Shown here: positions 35,801 to 47,800 of the stretch, one piece after another
How the letters are laid out: every line of letters starts with the position of its first letter
Numbering within the stretch: position 1 is the stretch's first letter
Assembly (NCBI RefSeq): GCF_050436995.1
Contig: NC_134766.1
Span: 2,790,001 to 2,854,000 of the forward strand
Origin: Anticarsia gemmatalis
Taxonomy: Eukaryota > Arthropoda > Insecta > Lepidoptera > Erebidae
Direction: 5' to 3'
Length of the DNA: 64,000 bases
Notes under the pieces: generated by a model
What the model was told of the DNA's origin: nothing
The model's database searches: none
Seen by the model: the letters and a program-made list of their open reading frames with translations, nothing else
Made by a program: the position numbers and the translations under genes

Positions 35801-38800
35801 AAAGACAGATGTTATACACGATTGTTCTTCGAATGCACCTATTAGTGGATACGTATTTAGTTATTGGGAGTTGTCTTTATGTGTACGTACATTGACTGGG
35901 GGTTTTGAACTGTCAAACGTGGAAGGGGGCATAATATAATTATAGAAGTACGTAACTACAAAAAACGATTAATACTTTTGATATATGGTATTGAAATACG
36001 ATGTTTCAAATGCTGGTAAAAGTGCGTAAGAAAGCTAGAGAAATAGGCATTTTTATAGTACTTGTTTATTTGTCTAATTCAATATGATGGTAGATTTAAC
36101 ATACTACCCATAATGCTTGCAAAATTCCTTAGGTTTTATCCTCCTTTCCATGTTTTGACTTTTTAAAATGATCAGTCAAAATCAGTCAATTACAGCTGAA
36201 AGTTCAAAAAAAGCAAAAATTTTAATACGGAACTGAAAACACCAATGAATTGAAAAAAATCTAAAAAAAGTAATGTTTTTTTACACTGCCACGTAATTAT
36301 CTTTATTATCGAAATACATTAGCGTAGTGTGTTATTTATAATGTAGGCTAGACTAGTTATATTTTACAAATTGTTTATATGCCATTCCCTTTACTCGAAC
36401 TGTGAGTGAGAAACCTTGTAAAATCACTGTTATTTTTGTTCAATAACATTTTGTAACAACATATGATATAGTGTATTCGTCAACAAACACAATTATATCA
36501 GAGTTTTTAGTGTAGGTACGCGCCAAATAACTTTGCGTGTGAACATGGCCGTCAACCGTTGCCAGATAATAAAATAATAAAAGCAAGAGATTTTGGAGTA
36601 GGTAATAGAGGCGTAACAACGACGATGTCTATCTGTTCCGTCTTGCACTCCTCTCCCAAGAGCCGAGTTCATAGGCTTATGAATAAGTGACGTACAACCT
36701 GTCCGATTGATAAAGCTATTTGAAAAACTAACAATATTCTGCTGGGTAAGCTAACCGATACTTATTCATAAGCAGTGAAATCACTCAGGAGAAGAATACT
36801 AGTGAAATTTGTAAAAATCTGTTCGTTAAACAGTGTTATAGCAATGTTATTGAACAAAGAATAACTTAATCAGGTTTTCTATAAGGTTTAATGTGTGACT
36901 TGTAAAGAGAATCGCCTTTAAATGTGTTTTCTTCGACATGCAGCTATGATTTAAATGTGTGGATGCAATGGCCTGTTTCATTGGAAGGCGTTTTGTGCCT
37001 TTTTGTCGTTCTAAAATATATTAAGGCTAATTCATCGCAATATTAATTCAGCTTACATATTCGCGTTAAGAGAGAAACATCATCATATGTTTTGAAACAT
37101 AAGTCGCTTACGCTCTTCTTTTCGGGCTAGTTTCACGGTATGGAAGTATCGGATAAGCTCTAGATAGAAAATATATTCCATTTGATAAGCTAACCGATAC
37201 TTATCCAGAAGTGAAACTGGCCATTAAACTTATTTCTAAAAGTGGCGGTTCGCAACAAAGACAAAGATACAAGACTGCGACCGTGTCTTTACTTACGATT
37301 TGTCTCATATTTTGGTCTTACTTGCGAACTGTTTCATATGCATTACTTAAAGTACCGGTCGCCGTCTCATTTCTCGGTTTCCTATCTCTGTCGTGGCACG
37401 AACCTCCGCCCTTTACATTCTATAGAAATTGTGTCTTGAAATGAATTTCCTAAGAGTAAGAGTAAAATTAGGACAAATAAGAATTCAACAATTAGTAAAT
37501 TGTAATTAACTTCAAAATTAATTAGCAATAATAAACGTTTTGTGTATGTGTCGTTTGGTATAGTAATTATAGTAGGTCAATTAAATCATAGCTCATGTCA
37601 CTATTATAAACCGGATCTTATGAATTAATCACAATTTAATTATCACAATGTTTTTTTTAAATTAACGCACCGATTGGTTTGAACGTGACGACTCATGTGT
37701 CTGTGATAGTTTATTTATTTTTTTCAATTTTTTTTCTCATAATATTAGGAAAAATTCTCTGTTTTCGTCTATGGTCAATGACTAAAGTTTTGCGAGCTAA
37801 ATTGCTGAGCCTGTGTCAAAATTTATTTCGATTTCTTGCCTGTAATGTGTCTTATTTATTAAAATTGCCTAATATTGTAAGCTAAATTAAATTAGGAGTT
37901 TTTGAGTAATAGGGTAACTAAATTTTGAGGTAATTGTATTAGCAAAATTTACTACTTTTTGGTATAATATCTTAGAGCTGGGGACGTCTTGATGTCGTAA
38001 ATAACCCAGTGTACTATAAATTATTATAGTTATTTATTAATTCTGGGTAGCTGACTAAAGATTCCCAAATTTCAAGGTGATAATTCAATCACATTAAGAT
38101 TTCAGCATGAAAGTTTCAATTCAATCGGCTAAACCTGTTTCAAGAAGCATTTCATGCCTGCCTTAGGTACTCTTTTCAATTTGAATTCTATAACAATGAT
38201 GGTAATTCAGATTCTTACAGTGAAAAAGTTTTATACCACGTTTTAATATGTATGCATCTTTATTACTAAGCATATAAAAGTAAATTTAACCCATTAATGT
38301 CACACTCCTGGCCACAGTCTCCTCCCGGAATGAGGGAGGGGATAAGCCTTGAGTCTACCACGCTGGCCAAGTGCGGTTTAAGACTAGGCATCTTATTATA
38401 ATTGGCAAATATATAAAATTGTATTTTAGGCTAAGAGCTCACAGGCATAATACTAAAGCATAATTTGAGGTATTTAAATCAAAATTACAGTATTATAGGT
38501 AAAATTTTAGTCATTGTACAACTCTTATGCGTTTGGTTATCAATTGTATTCTATTATTTAATGTTACTTATATGACACATTTACCTACAAACGTTTTTAA
38601 TATTGAGACAAATTTTATCGGTTTTTATAAAGATTATACACTGATTTATAATACACAATGAAATAGGACACTTTTATTATGCGCTATAGAAATTTTACAG
38701 ATACAAATGTGTAGCATTAACCGGTCAATGTGGACATTATAGGTTAAGTTATAAGTTACTCTCAGTTTCTATTTGTACAATGTCGACATTGACCGGTTAG

Positions 38801-41800
38801 TTCGGACACTTTTTATATAAATTGTGGGTAATGTAGTCTATAGTTTTCTTTATTTCTTGTATGTTTGTGGAGCAGTGAAGTATTAGGCGATGTTATTCTT
38901 AGATCCAAACTACACTGCCGTGCACAAAAATTGGACACTTTACACCAACATTTCCTTTCAAATGAGGTATAAACTAGGTCAGTTTTGTGCACGACAGTGT
39001 ACTATTATCACCCAAAGATTGTTATGAATTTATACAAGAAATATTTATGTTGAATAACAAATAAAATTATCCAATGTATAAGTTTTTATTCTTGTAGTAG
39101 TTCTTTATAATGACTCCAAAGTTTGGATCTGGTCAGTGAGCTGTAGACTTTGCTCGTACGGATATGACGTCATTATTTTGCTGTGTTTTTCGAAATTATG
39201 AAGAAATGTTAGGAATTTGTGCGTCGTATATTTATTTCTTACAGTGATTTAGGAATCGGTTCGAAATATTACGGATTGCGGATGAAATAGAGTTTTATGT
39301 TCATTGAAATAATATTAGTTTTTTACATCATCTAACATACAAAAGTATATTAAAATGTTTATTTCATGTTATTATACTAAAATGTACTTTCGTAAAATTA
39401 TTTTTTTCTTTGAAATTTACATATGTATACCTTTAATCAAAGTCATATTTTTGAAATGTAAGTTTTTAGGCATATTGTTACACACAAAGATATACTATTA
39501 AATGTTTCTTTAATATTATTCCAATGAATCAACTCTATACATATTATAACGTTTTATTTGTTATTTGTTAGCCATTTATTTCAGAGCAAACTCTACAGCA
39601 TCGACTTGTAATATTTTAAATTGAACAAAAAGTCTTTGCGCTGGGCGATCCATAGATTTGAAGTCATCAATCATACCCTGCCCCGCGGAGCGTCCTTAGA
39701 ACTGAACATAGAATGAATCACGACGGGCCGGCTTTCCACCACTTTTTGTTAATATAAGAACATTCTGGAAATATTGAGAACATTTTTATGAGTTAAATGA
39801 AATTTTTGAGATATATTTTGATTAAAATCAGTTTTGTGCACTCTTTTTTGGGGTTAAATTAACTGCATTGTCTTCAAAATTAAAAAAAACGTTATGGTAA
39901 AGTTATTTCAATCTTCATTATACGCAGTAAATTGTTTTTTTATTAGAATTTCATTCAAACTAACGCGCCGAAAATATTAAATCATCTTTTTTCAATCCTA
40001 GGGTAATATTTAATCGAGAAATTCTTCTTTTGGTTTTTTATTAAAATTTGTATGGGGATATCTTGGGGACAAATTCATCAAAAATATCAAAACCAGAGTG
40101 CACCAAACTTTAAACAAGTAAAATCAAGAATGTTCTTATAAACCTCGGCAATACATAATGATTGATGACGGATAATTATTGGAAGGCTTCGTTTCTGTTC
40201 GCCGACGCCGTCGTGGTGCCTCCTCTGTTCTGTTCTGTTGACGCTAACTCACTCTTTACGTATTATACACGAACTTGTTACTGTGTGTGCAGACGGAGGC
40301 ATCACGGACGGTGAGTAAGTGTTTCAATATGTTGTGTTATATACTGTTGTTGATACGTGGTCGGGTTTTGTTTTGTGGTTAAGTTAAGCTTCTCATTTGT
40401 AACTAAAATGGTCTAAAATCAACGTATACGTAGTGTTTATAAAGATGAAGAGGTATAGTCTGACGAACACCGATATAGAAGTCATGACTGTAATCTAAAT
40501 GTATTTGTATAGCTACAAAAATGCACTGAAGTTAAGATAAACTTCACTTGATAAGCACAAAACAAAATCCAATCACATAATTCTTATGTATAAATTGTAA
40601 CAAGAGATTTCATGGACAGTTTGCGGCGCGAAGTACAAGACCCGGCCGGGGCTGACGTACCACTTCACGCACACGCACAAGGAGCCGGCCGCGGGCGCGG
40701 GCGGGCCGGCCGCCGGCGCCAGCGACGGGGACTCGCGCGACAGTCGCGGCGGCGCGCACACCCCGCCCGCGCACCCCGCCGCGCCCCCGCAGCCCGCCAC
40801 GGAGTATCAAGACAGTTATGTCACCTTTCTGAATAATCCTGTTGTTGGCACTGGTGAGTGGGTGCTTTGTTGTAGTTAGTTATGTAGATTAGCTCACGAA
40901 TCCACCACCGACACGATAAACGTGGTCTTTCCGTATCTTGAGATGTTTTTCCCTAAAGCTCAGCTCTCTCTTTACATGGATCGTACTCCAAATTATAGTT
41001 CGTACAGTCCGTTACACTGTTTCTTTAATAAGTCAGTCTACTCTCATCTACGTCAGTGTCAGCCAATTGACCACATGTAAAAGTTTTCAACAGACAGACA
41101 GATAGAGACAAACTACATCCTATTAAGTATACAATTTCCGTCTTATAGGACTTGTTCTGGACAATTTGGGCCTTGACCTGATTAAAAATCTATACACCTA
41201 GAAAATATTTCATGAGAATTACATTGCTTGCCCATAAAATTTTTCTATATTTTGGCTCCCACCGTAGTCGATTAAATGTGGCATGCGTATTTTAGACAAA
41301 AGTAAAAATTAAATCGATATAGATGAATGACTAGTCTAAATGTTTTATTTAGATATTAGATTTTATTATTGTTTGAATTATACTGTTCGAGTAAATTAGT
41401 GAATGCTTGTTTTTTTGTTTGCACTTAGATTTATAATTTAGAATGTGTTTATTGCGTGAATTTTTTTTGGAACGTTTTTAAAGCGAGTGCCTTGTTGCGT
41501 ATACGCTCGGAACTTACGTATACGGGTGTATACGCACATAGTCGGTTTCAAAATGTTCTCAAAGATGTGTGTTAATGTTAGATGTTAGTATATTATGTTG
41601 CACAAATATTTAGTACACGCTATGACCCACTACGATTTGAACTACAATTACAATAGTTTTAACAATTTGGTAGTAATTAAGATTTGAAAGCATTGATTGG
41701 TATTTTATTCATTTAGATATAAAATGAGATCTTATATAAAAAAATTGTTTCATTATGGATATGTGGCGGCTTAGTAGAAACTACTGTAAATAGACCCAAG

Positions 41801-44800
41801 TACCCAATTTTCTTTAGTTTCGTTATGGATAAACTACAAATCAATGTCAACTCCAAAATTTAACGGTACAAATTAATTTGTTTTTAATTTACAAACCGCT
41901 TACTAACTCACTGGTTAACTCCACTCAACCAAACGCTTTCACCGTGCTTTGCTTAACGTAATTATTTAAATGTTCGCAATATACTGAGCGTGGTGTGTAC
42001 AGCAGGGCTCCCGACGCCCGCGGCCCGGCGGTCGCCGCCGCCGCGCCCGGCCTCGGCCGACACGTCGAGCTCGGACTCGGCGCATGTACCACTCGCCGCT
42101 GCTGCTGCTGCTGCTGCCGCCGCAGCGCCAGCACCCGCGCCGTCAGCTAGTGGCGCCCCTATGGACCATAAGGAACCTGATACTAAGGTACAATACTCTA
42201 AAACACTTGATGATCTTGTAAATTTCCTCTTAAGTTGAATTTTAGCACCGTTTTACAATTCAGTGTCGATTTATTATCGCGAAAAGTGTGATCAAAAGAC
42301 GAATGTATATTTGTGTTTGTTTTGTAACATTGAAAAAGTAACAATGACTTAAAGGGATTAGCACACTATCCACAAAATTATGATTTCTTAAATAAAAAAA
42401 ACTACATCTTTTCAAACTGGATATGGACCAATTATATTGAATAAATAAATACTTTAGGTGTTGAATGATATTTATCGTTGATGACGCCAAGATATTTAAT
42501 GATGAAAATGAAAATTAGTAATGAATTTAACCCATTACTGTCCCACTGTTGGGCAAGGGTCTCCTCTCGTAATGAGGGAGGGGTTAGGCCTTGAGTCCAC
42601 CACGCTGGCTAAATGCGGGTTGGAGACTTAAGATATTATTTAAAGTACTAATTAATTTCACTCTATAGGCGTCACCATCACCATACTGCGATTTTTGCCT
42701 CGGCGACGACCGGGAGAACAAAAAGACGGGCACGCCAGAAGAGCTAGTCAGCTGTTCGGACTGCGGCCGCTCAGGTAAGCGAAGAGGCAGGCCTCCGCGC
42801 AACGGCCTCCCCAAACCTACCTGCTACCATCTCGAGAACCGCGTCTGCGAGAGACATAGGCATTTACGAGAAAACATCAAACTTAACGGCGTAGTCGAAA
42901 TACTCAGTTCCATGTCTTACCCGGCTGATGATTTTGATACTTTTGCTTCTCAAACTAAGCTTCTTCATGATAATTATGGGCAGTACCCTGTCTCCCCCCC
43001 ATCGCGTCAAAGCCCTACCTATGAACGCGATGTGTATGTCGAATAAATCGAGTATTATGTGTGTCTGTCTCAAAATTGTTTTTTTTTCTCACGCCGTGGT
43101 GTCGTCGGTCTTACCAAAGATGTTCGTTTGTGGTTAGATGTTTAAATTATACATTCCAGATTTCATACTCTGTTGAAATATTAAAAACTTAATTATGTTA
43201 TATTTGTATTAGAATAGTGGCATCACAATAAATTTCTATATTTTCCACTTGTTTTAACGATGTTGAGTAAAATTTATAATATTTCAATTATCATGCTGGT
43301 TTTTCATTAAATCCATGGGTTAGTTAACTATCTCACTGGTTTACCACTGCACATATTTGGGTTCGATTCCCTCACGGAATTAGTTGTGTGTCTTATAGGT
43401 ACATTTTTCTAGTGTGGAGTGGGTTTACAATCTTATACTTAATAGTTATATCTGTATATTCAAGCACAGATCAGTGCAACAAGTAATGTTTTTTATCTGT
43501 ATATTATATCAAAAATGAAAAACCAGCATGATAGTTCAAATAACATTACTTAACAGTAATTGAAATAAGTATTATATTAATAATATTTAAAATAAAATAA
43601 TATAAACCGTAGGAATTTTAATCACATATCATTGTGATGTTTTTTTAATCTGTATATGAATGTTGCACTATGTGATGTTGGTGTTGCCATGCTAAAATAT
43701 CAACACGTGACAATGGATGCCAAATGAATGATATATTTTAATTGTTGTCTGTTGTAATATTATACCCTCATGTTTTTATTTTTAGTGAGTACAAGTGCCT
43801 TATCTAAATTGTTTTTTGTATTAGACAATACATTTTTTTTGTGGTGCTGGACATTTCTATTAGAATGTTATCCCACTTAAAAAAAATCTTAAACCTCTAT
43901 CTATTTTGTTAGTTACTTTTAAATCTTCCTGTGTCGTATTGTGCTACTCTTAAAAATCACACTAGAAATGTTAATCTAGCTAAATACATCTAAGTTACAA
44001 TATATCGGTTCAACTGCAAACGTAGATCTCAGAAAAAGCCGCATCTACATACATTAAACATTAAAAAAAATATGGTTAGCATCGCTTTAGTTTTACTAAC
44101 ACTAACAAAGCGCGTGGAAGTCACAGTTCCGATTTCTCCATAGAACAATAATAGTGTGATTTGCAAATATAATCCCGTTGTATTTTGTACCCGTTATTTG
44201 TTTCTTAACGAAAACTTTAGAATAATGTCCTTTCTTACAAATAGAAATGAGTTGGTTTTCCAAATAATTTAGTCATTTAATCTAACGTTATTTGTTTCTT
44301 AACAAAAACTCAAGCATATTTTCCTTTCTTTCTAAAAACAAATGAATATAATATTATTTTCCAAATAATTTTAGTCATTAATTCTAAAGAAATGTTCCAG
44401 TCCACGAAAAAGATTGTTAATTTAGTCATAGCTTTCGCTTCATGCCAAAAAGGCTCGCTTCTTCGAAGTGCCGCCGTACATTCAGTTATCCTAGCTTATC
44501 TAGTCACGCTACGTCGCTACGAGAGAGTCACTATCACGCATACACACTTAGTCACCCGACTACGCACATTTATACCTTGTACATATTAATGTTGTGTGTT
44601 TTTAGTGGTATTTTGTATGTATTTACGGATTTGATATGTTGTTGAATGGGGAAAATCATGTTATGGTTAAGTTTTTGATAGATTTTAGAGACTAAATGCT
44701 TGATGAAAATTTCGTATCGGTTTTTTTTTAAACGGATACTATATACTAGTTTAGTGGATTGTATTACATAATAATATTATTAAAACTGAAATTGAATCCA

Positions 44801-47800
44801 CGAAACTAATTAAAAATTCTCAGTAGACAATGTATTTTGTTTGGCCATTTGCCAAATATAAATAAATATCTCCTTAATTCGTCAATTTAGTAAATCGTAC
44901 AAAATAGGTAACGAATACAAAAATTCAAGTAACCAAATGAAACGTAACTACAATATCCGCGCAGTTTTTTTAAATCATCATATTTTCAATAACATGTTAT
45001 AAAAAGTGAATACAACAAAATTTCACGAAAACACATAACTTATTTACAATAAAAGTAAGTAAATAACACGTTTAAGATGAACATTGTACATACTACTAAT
45101 CGGATCTTACCAGTTATTTCATAGAAACAGCCGGTAATTGTTGTCATTGTCAGTCATATATAGTCACTGTAGTTATAACGGGATGAAAATAGCGAAAAGT
45201 ACAACAACTGGTTTGAAGAAACGTTTGTTTCTAAGAAAAAAGGTATATAATAGTCGTGGTGTATCTTAGTAATAGTTTCGTTCCCAATGAAACACAACTT
45301 ATCATGTCACGGCATGGCTTTTGGAAATAATATCTACTCTTCGGGTCATACGAGGAAGACGCCAAATGAAAATCCCTTTTTCCCACTTATGATTATGTCT
45401 ATATAGTATAATCGAGTTGCAGCATTTGTTTAATTGTCGGTTAAAGTAAGTAAAGGAAAGTAGGAAGATATTTGTAGAATGCTGTGACTTGATTATAATG
45501 AGTATTATTTCAAATAGACGGTTAAACCCCTTAGAGCGCGTTCCCTCTATGTCGTAACGATTAATTTATCGTTGGATGACTGTCGTCTCTAGCTGTTCCC
45601 ATTATAACGATTGTTTGTCGTCAAAAAAATTATCGTTTAGTGACAGACTGTCGTATCTAGCCGTCCCCACTGTCACGATAATCTGTCGTCGCTGCAAAAA
45701 ATGTCGTAGACGACAGTAAGTCCTCCATCCATTCATTTGAACATATAAGCCACGTCACTTAAAACTACACGACTATCTGTCGTCACGACATAGTGGGAAC
45801 ACGCCCTTAGACGGAAAATATTCCAGCCGGGCCTTATATCAAAAATAGTTACTAAGCTGCCGTATACAGTTTTTTACAGTCGCTTGCGAGTAGTCAATAA
45901 AGATCTGCAGTCTTAGCCTTATGCTCCAAACTAACTTCTTTTTAGTTAACTTAAGTATCCTGAATTGTCGAATTATATCCAAAACTCAATCTGTAATATG
46001 ATAAGTTGTATCGTTGGGAATTTATCAATAGTTCCACTGCCACACATATTCATGTCATAATCGTAGGTTGGCCTCATATTAGCTTTCATGATGCTTGTAT
46101 GTGCCTTTGTATAATACCGTTTATCATTCGAGTAGTAACCCAAAGATTATCATTCTAGTTTATTAAGAGCCAGTTTCACGCCTTGTGGATAAGTAGCAGA
46201 TAGCTTACCTGGCAGATATCCGGCTGATAAGCTAACCGATAGTTATTCAGAGGTCGTGAAATAAGGGTTAACACTAACTCCTTTATTTGCTTACGTTTCA
46301 TGCGCTCGATGCATTTTGTATCGTTCTTAAATTCACAGAGAACTAAAGTTTAATAAAATATTATTTAATAGATTTTTTAGACAGATTTTCAAATATTTTA
46401 ATACCGTACTTATTGTATGGCCTTAATCAAATTATAGTTATTTTATTTACTTGTTGACACAGAATTGATTTTTTTCAAATATTTGATTGTTTTAACGTTA
46501 TATTCAGACTCATAGAGATGCTAAAATAGTAGCACCTTGGCGTTAAGCAAGTTTTATATTCATTTAATACGTTTAAATAAGTCTTTTATATTTGAAATAT
46601 AAATTATACTCAGCCCGAAAATAATTATAGATTTTTACACATTACAATTTACGTGCACGTACACGTATACGTCTTGAAAACGCATCCTAGGTGCATCAAT
46701 ATCAAAATTTTATAAAAAATATTTCTATTTATTTATTTTTTCTGATACAGAATGAATCGTAAGCGCATATAACATTGAAACATCATTCCTATAGCTTATT
46801 TGTTGTAATTTTAAGATCTTAGACGGCATTAGTTATTAGTTATAAGTTTTTAAAATGGACATATTATTATAAACATATATACTGACATATTTCTTTCTTA
46901 TAGTTATTTAGGCTTAAGGTACAGTGTTGTAGCACTGCTAAATAAGGTACCTGGGTCAAATATGGCTAGCCGTAAAATATGGCCATATACCATTTTTCCA
47001 AGCCTCATGTATGTTTAATTTTAACCGACATTAGGTGACTAGCAGGGCAATTTTTGAGGTGCCCGTAGCCAGTTGCGCTCACCGGTCGGTAAACGATCTG
47101 TGGGTTAAGGAAACCTTGGCGTGGTCATTCCATAGATGGGTGACCGCACTTTGTATTTGAACAGCGCATCTCCGTGCTTCGGAGGGCACGTAAAAAGTCG
47201 GTCCCGGTTGTTGTTAATTAAGATAACAGTCGTTAAGCCATGTCAAAGGCCTTTCGGGCGGTTTGAACAACTTTGACACTAGGTTGACCACTAACCTAGT
47301 GTCAAAGTTGTTCTACTATTATTACGATTAGTAATAATAGTAGTAGCTACAATTTATGATCGCGTTACAATATTTCGTGCTTGGATGTCGATGTGTAATG
47401 GTATGTCGGTATATTTTTCGGCTGGCCATTATTTTGACCCATGTACCTTATAATTTATATTGAACAAGGTTTCAAGTGGTAGTTTGTACTTAAACTTGTG
47501 CCTATTTATGCTCGCCTTTTCGAATTGAGCTTGGATATAATAGTAATAAGTTACCGTCTCTAATATGTAATATTTAAGTATATTGGAATTTAACTTTTTG
47601 TGTGGAAGGACTTCACGCACTATGTGACTTGACACTTTAAATAATAATGATTGAACTGCTACAGTCACCCCTGGTTTCAGAGGAACATTTGGCGGTAGTT
47701 TATCTATTCAATAGCGTGTAAGCTCATATAAAAACGACAGAAACCGGGCATCAGTCAATGTTTAGGGCGCTGTGGATAAAATGGTTAACAATGACACAAT

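Larger units (their letters stand above)
29776..40619 (+). other. Large d4 intron, 10.8 kb
   Basis: AT-rich, no transposase, reverse transcriptase or other recognisable coding exon except the 18-nt candidate at 40293. Contains the repeats listed separately. Interval 32431-33394 and most of 39002-40240 show nothing that I recognise. Confidence 0.7.

Noticed and set aside
37211..37444. A 77-aa ORF as a small secreted or membrane protein
   Set aside because: Two frames are open together and the block follows a MITE; more likely part of a repeat.
40612..40836. ORFs in other frames over the GC-rich exon 40620-40853
   Set aside because: Gly/Ala/Arg-rich shadow frames of a GC-rich exon. The frame that completes the zinc finger is the real one.
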